From Candidatus Nitrospira allomarina (lineage in GTDB: Bacteria > Nitrospirota > Nitrospiria > Nitrospirales > UBA8639), in contig NZ_CP116967.1 in NCBI RefSeq assembly GCF_032050975.1, positions 3,097,001 through 3,161,000 of the forward strand: 64,000 nucleotides of DNA, read 5' to 3'. Positions 35,272 to 44,282 of this stretch are shown one piece after another. Position 1 is the first letter of the stretch, and each line of letters opens with the position of its first letter. The notes below the pieces were generated by a model that ran no database searches, was not told the origin of the DNA, and was given only the letters and a program-made list of their open reading frames with translations. Position numbers and translations under genes: made by a program.

Positions 35272-35943
35272 ATGTGCGGTCGCTTCACACGCAAAGAGAA
35301 TTTCCAGCATTTGGCGGAACAGTTGGGTCTAAAGGTCCTCCCGCCATTGAGCCCACGCTACAACATTGCTCCATCGCAGTTGGTGGCCTGTGTGCGCACA
35401 AATCTTGAATCAGAACAACGAGAATGTACGGAATTGAAGTGGGGACTGGTGCCCTCCTGGGCTAAGGACCCCAGCATCGGAAATAAGTTGATTAATGCCC
35501 GCGGAGAGACTGTGGCGGAGAAGCCGGCTTTCCGCAAAGCATTTAAACAACAACGCTGCCTGGTCTTGGCCGATGGCTTTTACGAATGGAAACAGGACGG
35601 GAACACAAAACAACCCTATTACGTTCGATTTAAAGATCAACGGCTGTTTGCGTTCGCGGGCTTGTGGGAGCGATGGAAGGAAAACGAGGCGGACCCTCTT
35701 GAAACCTGCACAATCATTACGACTGCTCCCAATGCAGTCATGGAATCTATCCATCATCGAATGCCGGTCATTTTAAACTTCAACGATTATGCCGATTGGC
35801 TCGATCCATCTTTGCAAGCTGTTGAGCAATTCAACGCGTTGCTCCGTCCGTTTCCACCTGAGGAGATGGAAGCTTATCCCGTCAGTCAGCTTGTGAATAG
35901 TCCCAGAAATGATCGGCCTGAATGTGTGGCTCCTATTGAATGA
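35272..35943 (+). CDS. yedK: SOS response-associated peptidase (SRAP/YedK family)
   Basis: 223 residues. Cys2 (MCGRF), exposed after Met removal, makes the covalent link to abasic sites in single-stranded DNA. Asn75 (NARGE), Glu105 (GFYEW) and His162 (HHRMPVIL) are the other active-site residues; Asn75 and Glu105 have the same numbers as in E. coli YedK. It protects abasic sites as a DNA-protein crosslink. It is a single gene, far from the DnaE2 cassette. Confidence 0.95.
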   Translation: MCGRFTRKENFQHLAEQLGLKVLPPLSPRYNIAPSQLVACVRTNLESEQRECTELKWGLVPSWAKDPSIGNKLINARGETVAEKPAFRKAFKQQRCLVLADGFYEWKQDGNTKQPYYVRFKDQRLFAFAGLWERWKENEADPLETCTIITTAPNAVMESIHHRMPVILNFNDYADWLDPSLQAVEQFNALLRPFPPEEMEAYPVSQLVNSPRNDRPECVAPIE

Positions 35944-36529
35944 AAGGAAAAACTTGGCCGGCATGCTGCGAGAGCTGGAGCAATGCGCAGATTGGTAGAC
36001 TGCTATTCAGAAAGGAAAACCAGGCCTGAATCCTTGTTAGCCGTGAATTTATCCGTGAAGTTTCCATGTGGAAGTCCATGGGGATATTGTTGGTATCGAG
36101 AGCAAGTCGAATTTAATCAAGGACATCTGAAAATATAACGATTCCATAGTTGGATGGAAATCTATGTCATTATTTGTGTTCTATCGTACCCTCTAAGTTT
36201 CGTATTTCTCATTTTAGTAAGAGAAATGAAAAGAACTATCTAATTTTCGAATAAGGCCTGTCCTGCTCACTTCATTTTTGAAAGGGGACCCACGGCCAAT
36301 CTGTCTGCCTTATCCCCCACCACATAATTTCCTTCCTTTCGGATTTTCTCCCTCATTGCTAGGGGCGTTATTAACAACGACGTTCCCTTTGTAACATCAT
36401 ATTATATTGAAAAATCAAGCAAACAAGGGTTTCTGCCAGTTTGTCTGCGCATTCTGTCGTGATACTTATACCCACAGAAAGAGTTTCACCCCCGGTCAGA
36501 ATAACCCACTTAAGCCAAATGGAGGTTTT
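35944..36529. other. Intergenic region, nothing identified
   Basis: 586 AT-rich bases between the SRAP gene and the heptad-repeat gene. No gene, repeat or clear promoter was found. Confidence 0.5.
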
Positions 36530-37012
36530 ATGAAAATGTACACCTTGAAGACTGTTTTGTCTTTCCCCCTGTTTATGGTGTTTTTCCTTGGTATAGGGGG
36601 GACCTGTGCGTTTGCTCAGGAATCGGAAACTTCAAAAGACTCGGCAGCCTTTTCAGACGTCGGTCCTTCCCTTAAAGAGCTGGGTGAAGCCCAACGGGAC
36701 ATAGATCGATATGAAGAAGCTCAGGACAATTTCAATGAAAATGTGGATCGATTTATGAATGATCGGATGCGGTACAACGAAGCCAGAGCGAAATTTGATC
36801 GAGCCAGATCTCTGTATGAGCAGGAAGAACACCAATTTAATAAAACGTATGAAAAATTTAGCCGAGAGCGGGATCGGTATTTAGAGGCTCGTGATAAATT
36901 TGTGGGTGCCCGAGAGAGATTTCAGGAAGCTCGGGGTACCTTTTTTGGTAGTTCGATCAATGCAGCAAACAAGTCAAATGCCGACCGCATGGAAGGCAAA
37001 CCGGGTCGATAA
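36530..37012 (+). CDS. Exported coiled-coil protein with twelve aromatic heptads
   Basis: 160 residues. A signal peptide ends about residue 29 (CAFAQ). From residue 59 to 142 the chain is twelve consecutive seven-residue units, each with Tyr or Phe at the third position: DRYEEAQ, DNFNENV, DRFMNDR, MRYNEAR, AKFDRAR and so on to GTFFGSS. The other positions are mostly charged. This predicts one long, highly charged helix with an aromatic stripe, in the periplasm. I do not recognise the family. GGAGG lies directly before ATG 36530. The next two genes on the strand are BON-domain lipoproteins, also envelope proteins. Confidence 0.85.
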   Translation: MKMYTLKTVLSFPLFMVFFLGIGGTCAFAQESETSKDSAAFSDVGPSLKELGEAQRDIDRYEEAQDNFNENVDRFMNDRMRYNEARAKFDRARSLYEQEEHQFNKTYEKFSRERDRYLEARDKFVGARERFQEARGTFFGSSINAANKSNADRMEGKPGR

Positions 37013-37140
37013 AACAAAAGCTTGCTCGTCCTCAGGAGAGAACAGAAAAGTTCTCGTGTTAACAACCATTCAATGCAACTTTACTTATACATTTCTTTTT
37101 CTTTCACGAATGTGAATTGCTACAAAAGGGGAAACATTTT

Positions 37141-37452
37141 ATGAAATACTCTCAGGATTTGAGAATGGTCGCCTGTCTGTTCTTCGTTCTGCTGATGGTG
37201 GGCTGCGCGGGCGGACCTCAATCGGAAAGCTTTGGAGAACATATTGACGATAGTGTCATCACGACAAAGGTCAAATCCGCTCTCTTAAGTGATCCGGAAG
37301 TGTCGGGCATGGATATTAATGTGACGACCTTCAAAGGTCGTGTACAATTAAACGGTCTAGTGAATGATGCTCAGCAAATCGAACAGGCTGCGCAATTGGC
37401 CAGGCGAGTGGGTGGGGTCCGGGCAGTCGAGAACAATCTGTCCATCAAATAA
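37141..37452 (+). CDS. BON-domain lipoprotein 1
   Basis: 103 residues. The signal peptide ends in the lipobox MVGC, followed by one BON domain (DDSVITTKVKSALL, VTTFKGRVQLNGLV, VRAVENNLSI). BON domains bind phospholipid or stabilise the envelope, as in OsmY. ATG 37141 is chosen with AGGGGAAA upstream. It is followed 63 bases later by a paralogue, so the two arose by tandem duplication. Confidence 0.9.
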   Translation: MKYSQDLRMVACLFFVLLMVGCAGGPQSESFGEHIDDSVITTKVKSALLSDPEVSGMDINVTTFKGRVQLNGLVNDAQQIEQAAQLARRVGGVRAVENNLSIK

Positions 37453-37515
37453 TGTGACTCTTTTCGCATGGGACACCAGGGATAGCGGAACTTTTTACTG
37501 AGAGGAAACGTCAAT

Positions 37516-37821
37516 ATGCAAAGCGGTTTGCTTATGGTCGGGCTTACTCTCATGATGGGGATTTCCATGGGTTGCGCGAGCACCCACCTCCATGAAAGCA
37601 CGGGAGAGTATGTTGATGATAGCGTTATAACGACCAAAGTAAAGACCGCTCTTCTCCGCTGTCCCATGGTGTCCGGCACTGCAGTCCATGTCGAGACGTT
37701 TAAAAATCGCGTGCAACTTAGTGGCTTTGTTGATGAAATGGAGCAAATAGAACAGGCGATTAAATTATCCAGAGAAATTGAGGGAGTGGGTTTGGTTGAA
37801 AATCGAATGAGTGTAAAATGA
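37516..37821 (+). CDS. BON-domain lipoprotein 2
   Basis: 101 residues. Signal peptide with lipobox MGC, then a BON domain sharing DDSVITTKVK, RVQL-G and QIEQA with its upstream paralogue but diverged elsewhere. GAGAGGAAA precedes the ATG. The last 24 bases before the end of the gene form one arm of a long inverted repeat (see 37780-37853). Confidence 0.9.
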   Translation: MQSGLLMVGLTLMMGISMGCASTHLHESTGEYVDDSVITTKVKTALLRCPMVSGTAVHVETFKNRVQLSGFVDEMEQIEQAIKLSREIEGVGLVENRMSVK

Positions 37822-37853
37822 ATAATAAAATTTTGAACCAAACCCACTCTCTC
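37780..37853. terminator. Long inverted repeat across the end of BON gene 2
   Basis: Bases 37780-37803 and 37830-37853 are 24-base arms with about two mismatches (GTGGGTTTGGTT facing AACCAAACCCAC at the core), enclosing 26 bases that include the stop codon. The stem is strong enough to stop transcription or protect the mRNA end. No immediate T-run follows, so classification as a terminator is tentative. Confidence 0.55.
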
Positions 37854-38021
37854 ATGTTAGGGAGAGATTGGCAACTTTGTTTTTTTGCTCACACTGGAGT
37901 TCCATTTTTCCTAAATAAGAGCAATCAACCTACCAGGGTTTTCCTGCCCCCTCTTAGCCTTCCATTCGCTCTAACGCGACAGATGGCGCCGTACCCATTC
38001 TTCGGCTCACAAATTAAACGC

Positions 38022-38246
38022 CTATTGCCACATCCAGTGATAAGCTGACAGGCTTTCGGGCGGTGCCATACTTTCCAGATAATGAGTAGCAAATATAAAA
38101 AACAATATCCCGAAGATAATTAAAATTATTCGTTCCGTGAATGATTGGGGATTCTTCCGCGATCGGGCTACATCTGCTTGAAATTTATCCCTCCGTTCAA
38201 GGGAAATTTTCCCGCGATCCTCCCGAAAAAAATAGTCCTCATACAT
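38022..38246 (-). CDS. Small single-pass membrane protein
   Basis: 74 residues. A charged N-terminal half (YFFREDRGKISLERRDKFQADVARSRKN) is followed by one membrane helix (ILIIFGILFFIFATHYL) and a short tail. The family is unknown to me. A very good ribosome site, AAAGGAG, lies eight bases before the ATG, which supports it as a real gene. It faces the BON genes convergently. Confidence 0.72.
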   Translation of the reverse strand: MYEDYFFREDRGKISLERRDKFQADVARSRKNPQSFTERIILIIFGILFFIFATHYLESMAPPESLSAYHWMWQ

Positions 38247-38948
38247 AACGAATTTCTCCTTTAAAAAGAGTTGTAATTTCAGGCGAAGCCTTTCGTTGCT
38301 TGATTACAGATCCCATCATTTTTTAAAGTCTCCCGCTCTGTTTGAAGTAAATATACGCAAACATTGTACCCAAATATCGAAAAAGTAGATTCTACTTCTA
38401 TTTGAAAGAGCGATTATTTTATCTCGGAATGTCCGTCCAAGAGGAGATGAAAAATCCATAAAAACCCAATTTTAAAAGAATTTTCATGCTGGTTGCGGGA
38501 AGTCAATAGCCACTTCCTGGATGTACGTTTGGGTTGGGGAAGTGTTCACTATGCTTTCATAATTGATTGAAAACGGGATAAGAACAAAAATGAACAGACC
38601 GCATGTTGCGATATCGCTCATATTGATCGTGATCCTTTTAAAAAAAGAAATTTCACTATGTTAAATGGCCTCTCAACGAAATGTTTTTGAATCAAATACA
38701 TGGCTAGGCCGGAACAAGCATGTCATGCCTTGTTTTATTGGAGAAGCCGCTTGGTGTTGTTAGTGAGATAAATGGAAAGCCAGAACCCACAGGCTCACTC
38801 TTTTCTAACCTTCAAAGACGGAAGGGTTTGAGGGTGGGTACATCACATGAAATACTTAGTCTTATCCTTAGGCGAATGTGGGCACTTTTAAACATGATCC
38901 AACTAGGCAAGAAAGGATTATGATTTTTTAGGGGAATGAACGGTATCT
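38247..38948. other. Intergenic region, nothing identified
   Basis: 702 AT-rich bases. A plus-strand frame of 67 codons at 38720-38923 has no ribosome site or family likeness and is left out. Confidence 0.45.
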
Positions 38949-39956
38949 CTATGGTATGGGAGTGAGAAGAATGATATGGGATTTGCCGTCGTGAGAATTT
39001 CCAATTCCGGCAATCTGGTTGCCATCGTTAATGCAACAGGGGTGAATGGATTTCCAGTCTGCTTTTTGAGCCAGTAACAATTTGAGGTCCAGCATTTTCC
39101 CGTCCCTATAAAGAAAGCCACGGGAACCGCTCATCCCCACGATGTATCCTGATTGATTGATATCCAATGCGGTGCTTTCCTGACCGTCGAGGGTGCCAAG
39201 GTCAAACATTTTCCCATCCGCATAGAGAAAAGCATGGTTTCGATTGGAACCAGCCACGGTGGCACTTCCAACCACCTTGCCAAGGTCGTTGATACTATTT
39301 GCCCTGCTTTCGGTTCCCCCAAGGGTCCCCAAATCTATCATCCGGTCTTGTGTGTACAAGAAGGCATGGGTTTCATCGCGATACGTGCTCGAATAGCCAA
39401 CCACTTGTTCGTGATTATTGATATCTGTGGCCACGCTTTCTTTCCCTCCCAGTGTGCCCAGGTCCGTGAGCCTTCGCCCGCGATAGAGGAAGGCGTGTCG
39501 TTCTGATGGAACGGATGAATTTCTCTCTAAATGGGGAATGAGCGTATACCACCCCACGATGAACGCGGCATTGTTGACGGCAAGAGCCATTCCGGGAGAC
39601 TTGGCAAAGAGTGAAATATCTATAAATTTCCCATCACTGTAAATAAATGCATCACGTCCAATATTTCCCACTACTTGAGACCTGGAATTGATACCCATTA
39701 TCCGACAGCCAACTCCACCACATGCCCCAAGGTCGATGTTTTTTTTTCCGTCGAACCACCAGCCATGGTTTCTCGTCAAACTGAGCGGTGCTGTACCCAC
39801 GATCTGCCCGTCATTGGTCATATCCTCAACCGTGCCGCCAGTCACGAGCACTCCGATATCCCGGATTGCGTAGGTTTCCCCGGCTGTAGCAGGGGTAGTA
39901 AGGGCAATGGAGGCCGTGAGAATAGGCAAAAGAAATCGATCCACCAACCAAGTCAT
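38949..39956 (-). CDS. Exported HAF-repeat protein
   Basis: 335 residues. A signal peptide is followed by repeats of the HAF type: HAFLY-x2-G-x-M-x-DLGTLGG-x-ES-x-A-x2-IN-x3-x-VVG occurs at least three times in full, with degenerate copies on both sides. Such repeats form a beta-propeller-like exported domain of unknown role. Start ATG 39954-39956 gives a standard signal peptide; an ATG nine codons earlier is possible. It stands alone on its strand. Confidence 0.85.
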   Translation of the reverse strand: MTWLVDRFLLPILTASIALTTPATAGETYAIRDIGVLVTGGTVEDMTNDGQIVGTAPLSLTRNHGWWFDGKKNIDLGACGGVGCRIMGINSRSQVVGNIGRDAFIYSDGKFIDISLFAKSPGMALAVNNAAFIVGWYTLIPHLERNSSVPSERHAFLYRGRRLTDLGTLGGKESVATDINNHEQVVGYSSTYRDETHAFLYTQDRMIDLGTLGGTESRANSINDLGKVVGSATVAGSNRNHAFLYADGKMFDLGTLDGQESTALDINQSGYIVGMSGSRGFLYRDGKMLDLKLLLAQKADWKSIHPCCINDGNQIAGIGNSHDGKSHIILLTPIP

Positions 39957-40071
39957 TATTTTTTTATCCCTTTCACTGTCCAATGCCTGGGCTACTGATG
40001 AGTTGACAAATATGTTCGGTTAACCTATCTGGTTCGTTGCTTTTTCAAGTTAATGGGCAACCTCGGCCTGC

Positions 40072-40824
40072 TCATCGTTGGTCCAGTGGCATTGACACGC
40101 TAATCGCTCCGGCTAAATCACCTTCGTGCGCTCCTTCTTTTGGATATCCGGAAATGTCCAATTGCCCGGCTGGTTCCCCATGACACTGCAGACAATCATT
40201 CTCATAATAGATCGGAATGAGGAGGCGGAGGTTGTTATCTCCTCCGGGCACCTCGCTAATCGTCACAGATTGACTTGGTTGGGTCAACAATCGTTGTAAC
40301 ACGGCAGCTTCATAGGGATCCGGGGCATTCTTCGGGTTTCGTGGTTGCAGGGTGGTCTGTTTGAGTCCAATGCCAGACCTACTAGTAAACCGTTCAGAGA
40401 CGCGACTGCCAAATGTGGCGGGAATGAAATTTTTAAACCCGACTCCCGTTTGGTTTATAACCGGCTGTGCTTCAGCGACGATTTCTTTGCTTGAGTTCAA
40501 TAACTCACCTAAGGCTACAATCACGTTTTCTCGCAGATGGGTCAGGGCTGGTTTCGTGAGGTCGACTCCTGTGCGGATACGAAATTCCTCAATCACTTGT
40601 CGTTCAAACACCTCAGGGGTGAATCCTTTGTTGTCTCGATTGGGATCATTGATTAAGTATTGATTCCGGTCAATGACGACCCGACCTGCGCTGAGGAGCA
40701 TAGCAATAAGCCGGGCTTCTTCCTCTGCTTGATAGGCCGACATGTTCATTCCGGCAATCGGATTCGATAAGATGAATAAGCTGAGAATGACACTTGCCAA
40801 TAGTCCTCGTCCATAAAACTGCAT
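40072..40824 (-). CDS. DUF3365 (Tll0287-like) c-type heme protein
   Basis: 250 residues. An N-terminal signal or anchor helix is followed by a PAS-like helical and sheet domain (VIEEFRIRTGVDLTKPALTHLREN, GVGFKNFIPATFGSRVSERF). CLQCHG near residue 213 is a c-type heme site. The Tll0287-like family contains redox or gas sensors in the periplasm. AAAGGGG precedes the ATG. It lies 162 bases downstream of the PII-like gene on the same strand; shared regulation is possible but not shown. Confidence 0.85.
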   Translation of the reverse strand: MQFYGRGLLASVILSLFILSNPIAGMNMSAYQAEEEARLIAMLLSAGRVVIDRNQYLINDPNRDNKGFTPEVFERQVIEEFRIRTGVDLTKPALTHLRENVIVALGELLNSSKEIVAEAQPVINQTGVGFKNFIPATFGSRVSERFTSRSGIGLKQTTLQPRNPKNAPDPYEAAVLQRLLTQPSQSVTISEVPGGDNNLRLLIPIYYENDCLQCHGEPAGQLDISGYPKEGAHEGDLAGAISVSMPLDQR

Positions 40825-40986
40825 GACATTCCCCTTTGTCTTATGCCTGGTAAAATCCAGGGCTTTTTCCGTTTTGCCTTTTGTGCAGGAGGTGCTTGCA
40901 ACAAGTCATGAATAAGTGGTTATTCTCCACCGGAACTCCAGTTCTGGATTCGGCCAGGAAACACCCCTTCGAATGAAACAGGTTGG

Positions 40987-41295
40987 TTAATTCTCGACGA
41001 GGGGCATGAGGACGTCAACCTCATGCCTGAATACTGTAATGGCATAAAGTGGTTCCAATGTTCGTTCGATCTCTTCAAAGATCCTGTGCGCAACTGATTC
41101 AGAAACCACTAGGAGCATCTTGGTTGTCTGGTCACTTTCCAGATTGCCGCTTCGGTGTCCATGTGTGCCGAATCCTGAAGCGACCTCTTCGATCGTATAG
41201 CCCTTCGCTCCCGCCCGTTTCACCAGATCCTTGAGATTCGGTACCAAACCACTTTCGGCAATGATGGTAACCAGAACTGCCTTGACTGCGGGCAT
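40987..41295 (-). CDS. PII-like protein, SbtB type
   Basis: 102-residue PII-like fold. Beta strands AVLVTIIAESG and LLVVSESV and the T-loop region around ASGFGTHGHRSGNLESDQ are visible. The C-terminal Cys pair of cyanobacterial SbtB redox loops is missing. It follows sbtA on the same strand, which is the SbtA-SbtB arrangement, so it probably binds adenyl nucleotides and gates the transporter. GGAGG lies seven bases before the ATG. The gap to sbtA is 535 bases, longer than in most operons. Confidence 0.8.
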   Translation of the reverse strand: MPAVKAVLVTIIAESGLVPNLKDLVKRAGAKGYTIEEVASGFGTHGHRSGNLESDQTTKMLLVVSESVAHRIFEEIERTLEPLYAITVFRHEVDVLMPLVEN

Positions 41296-41830
41296 TTTGT
41301 ACCTCCATGTTTATCAATTCAATTAAAGTCCGATGATCATGGTTGGATATGAAATCTGTCGATTTTTTAAATGTATTTCCCTTGATGAAAATGGAGTGCT
41401 TGATCATATTGTTTTCTTACACGAAATCCGTCTGAATGAGCCATCCACCCTATTCGGGCGGTAGGGGAGCTGTAGAAATTCTCATATGACCCCACTGAAC
41501 ATTTTACGATCATCTGCCAGAGCCCCCCCTGCTTTGCAGGATGGTGAATAGCAATCCGGGGCGAGTTTGAGGTCCCGAGTCAGAAATTGGAGATTGTTAA
41601 AGAAGCCACACAATTGGGTGGGGAATTGCCGAAGCCCTTATCAAATCTAAAATAACTTGTTTCAAATAACCAGAGTTGTTCAGATTATATCTACCCAGTC
41701 TCAACGGAGTACCACCCCGTTCCCGTGGAGTGTGTGAAAACCTCTCCCTGGGATCGATTTGTTACAAGAAATAGACCTAATTCATGTAACAGGTGGTGGC
41801 CGTTTTTACTTTTCCTTAACAATTCCATGG
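41296..41830. other. Gap between sbtA and the PII-like gene
   Basis: 535 bases with no gene. CCTGC/GCAGG (41528-41540) is a small stem. The length suggests a separate promoter for the PII-like gene. Confidence 0.45.
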
Positions 41831-43033
41831 TTAACCAACGGGTATCGCTCTGGTCAGTGCCGTGGCAATCATAATATAAACGGGGATGCCGATCGTCACG
41901 TTATATGAAAACGTCAGACCTAACGAGGCTGCCAATGGCAGGGTCGGACTCGCTTCTGGAATCGCCAGCCGTTGAACCGCCGGAACTGCAATGTATGACG
42001 CTGCCCCACACAACACGGCAAAAAGGGCATAGGTGCCGAGCGTAAAGGGTACTCCGAGGAGCATACTGTAACCATGAGCCACCACGATCCCAACCGTGGC
42101 AAACACGTTTGGAGCGATGAGGCCGAATAGGATGAATGAGAGGCCTGCATGTTTAAGGTCTTTGAGTCGTCTGCTAGCGGTCATTCCCATTTCCAATAAA
42201 AAGAGAGATAAGATGCCGTGGAAGAGGGCAACAAAGAATCTGTCGTCGACTTCTGTGACCTTCACACCTTGGAGCCGGCTGATAAATCCAATCAAGATTC
42301 CCCCGAAGAGCAAATACAGTCCAGGGTTCAGAAAAATCTCGTGTAGCATCTTTCCACTAAAGATCGGTTTTGGTTCCTCGTAGTCGGCCGCGGCTGCCGC
42401 ACCCAGCGACTGGGCCGGCAAAGAATCCGGAATCTGCTCGACATGGTTGCTGTGACTGTCTTCGTCTTCAGTTGTGGGGTCTACGAGTTTGCGGGCGTAA
42501 GGATTGTATCCCGGCTCATCCGGCATATTCCCAAGAGCGTCCAGCCGGCCGGAGGCCCGAAGGCGCGATACGAGGTAAAGGGCCACCAGGCAGCCGGGGA
42601 TTTCCATGACGGCAAGAAGAACCGGCATGTACGCTGCGAAGGCGATATTCGCCGCGGCCAGTACGCCGAGACAGGTGACAAAAGTCCCTGCTGAGTCAGA
42701 GCCATAGTATCCGGCTACGGTTGCAGCATCAATTCGCCGCAAATTTGTTTTTCGAAGGATCATATAGGCGGCGATGCCGATGATCAGGTTTGTGAAAAAA
42801 CCAATTACCATGAATCCAAGAGCATGTTGCAATTCCGCCATTGAGAGAGAAGCCAGTTCTTCGCCTCCGTGCCAACCGATAGCGATCAAAAGATAAATGG
42901 TTAATCCCTTATACAGGACGTGTGGAAATTCAAACGGTACTTTGAGGATGGGGACTAAAAATCCAAGATAGAAAAATAGTAACAACGGTTTGAATAAGTT
43001 ATGGGTAAAGTTGTATATAAATTCTTCAAGCAT
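41831..43033 (-). CDS. sbtA: Sodium-dependent bicarbonate transporter SbtA
   Basis: 400 residues, about ten membrane helices in two inverted halves separated by a hydrophilic loop (PYARKLVDPTTEDEDSHSNHV and on). GYYGSDSAGTFVTCLG in the first half and PEASPTLPLAASLGLTFSYNVTIGIPVY in the second are the conserved substrate and sodium-site segments. It takes up bicarbonate with sodium at the inner membrane. AAAGGAG precedes the ATG. With the PII-like gene downstream and the SulP/carbonic-anhydrase-like pair at 59-62 kb it points to active inorganic-carbon supply in an autotroph. Confidence 0.92.
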   Translation of the reverse strand: MLEEFIYNFTHNLFKPLLLFFYLGFLVPILKVPFEFPHVLYKGLTIYLLIAIGWHGGEELASLSMAELQHALGFMVIGFFTNLIIGIAAYMILRKTNLRRIDAATVAGYYGSDSAGTFVTCLGVLAAANIAFAAYMPVLLAVMEIPGCLVALYLVSRLRASGRLDALGNMPDEPGYNPYARKLVDPTTEDEDSHSNHVEQIPDSLPAQSLGAAAAADYEEPKPIFSGKMLHEIFLNPGLYLLFGGILIGFISRLQGVKVTEVDDRFFVALFHGILSLFLLEMGMTASRRLKDLKHAGLSFILFGLIAPNVFATVGIVVAHGYSMLLGVPFTLGTYALFAVLCGAASYIAVPAVQRLAIPEASPTLPLAASLGLTFSYNVTIGIPVYIMIATALTRAIPVG

Positions 43034-43503
43034 ACATCGCTCCTTTAACTATGAAGTCTGCCTTGCATGTTCACGAATTGGTTGAGATTTCGGATGCTTT
43101 CCCAAACCTTCTGAGAATAAAGGTTTCATTGTTCGGGCATCTAATTTTTGCCCTTCCACGTCTTTTGCAAAATAAGGTCCATGATTATTCATTGAGATGT
43201 CACCACAGAAAAATCTGCCTAACCCCACTAAACATAGGCGTTGGTCCATCGAGATGACTTTTTAATTCTTGGACTTGGAAGTTGACCTCCTCTTACCTGA
43301 GCGAAATCGCAACCCGCGCACTGTTCAAATTCACTAATTTGCAAATAACCTGGGCAGAAATTTTTGATGAGAGATCTACAGCTGAAAGCAGGCTCGTCGA
43401 AATGGACAAACTGGGGAGGAGAATATTCGGCATGAAAAGATTATCCTGGTGCCAAGGCAATAATCTTTTGAGGCACTCGACTCGACTATGGTAATATAAG
43501 TCT
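43034..43503. other. Intergenic region, nothing certain
   Basis: 470 bases. A minus-strand frame starting at ATG 43192 and ending at 43049 (47 codons) has a weak GGTGA site and lies just before sbtA; it may be a small peptide or chance. Confidence 0.35.
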
Positions 43504-44082
43504 ATGCGTTGTTGGATTCTCACCGGAGTACTGATCGTCAGTGGCCTCTTTTCAGGCCTTGAGGTTTGGGGACTGGAATTTACTGCAGATCAGATCCTGA
43601 AGTTCGGGCGGCAGACTCAAAAGGCCAATCTGTACTATCGGGATGACCGGTGGCGGTTGGAACATCAGTCGATGGGTCCGGTCAATGTCACCATTGTGCG
43701 TAAAGACAAGCAGCTCATGTGGCTGCTGCTCTCCCGCGTGAGACACTTCAAGACGCTCCCCTACGATCCTGCTCAGGAGCCAAAATTGAGTGAGCATCTG
43801 GAAGGAGAGATCTCGCGCGAAGAGATCGGCAGGGAGACGCGCGAGGGCCATCCGACGATCCTATATGAGGTGACGGTGAAGCAGGGCGATGAGATCGATG
43901 TCTACTACCAATGGTTTGCCACCGACATTCAGTTCCCGATGCAGTTGACCAGGAAGGACGGAAGCTGGAGTGTCGAGTATCGACATGTGAAGCTGCGGCC
44001 CGTAACCGATTATTTATTTCAACTTCCCGTCAATTTCCAACCGCTGGAAGAGTTTGACCCGCCGAAGAAAAAAGAATCGTAA
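43504..44082 (+). CDS. Exported LolA/DUF4412-like protein
   Basis: 192 residues. A signal peptide (to about VWG) precedes an antiparallel-sheet domain with the pattern ANLYYRDDRWRLEH, VTIVRKDKQLMWLLLS and SWSVEYRHVKLRPVTDYLFQLPVNF. This resembles outer-membrane lipoprotein-sorting or DUF4412 domains that bind hydrophobic groups. The role is unknown. It is a lone gene, convergent with dnaE2; no obvious ribosome site precedes the ATG. Confidence 0.75.
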   Translation: MRCWILTGVLIVSGLFSGLEVWGLEFTADQILKFGRQTQKANLYYRDDRWRLEHQSMGPVNVTIVRKDKQLMWLLLSRVRHFKTLPYDPAQEPKLSEHLEGEISREEIGRETREGHPTILYEVTVKQGDEIDVYYQWFATDIQFPMQLTRKDGSWSVEYRHVKLRPVTDYLFQLPVNFQPLEEFDPPKKKES

Positions 44083-44282
44083 AGGGCCCGTGATGTCGGC
44101 ACCATCCGTTTGAAGGCAAGTTGGCCTCTGCAGGCTGCAATGTCTCCTAACAAATAACCTCTCTATTTGAAGATTGACCCTTCCCCGTTGGCTCAGGGTG
44201 ACAATATGGTGTGGGGTTTCCTGAACCAGGATGTGTCGGCCCATGCTTAAATGGTGAAAGCTATGTTTGGACAGCTTGGGTA

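Noticed and set aside
38720-38923. 67-codon plus-strand gene
   Set aside because: No ribosome site, no family likeness, and atypical composition.
43049-43192. 47-codon minus-strand gene just before sbtA
   Set aside because: Only a weak ribosome site and no recognisable feature; kept as a remark in the intergenic entry.
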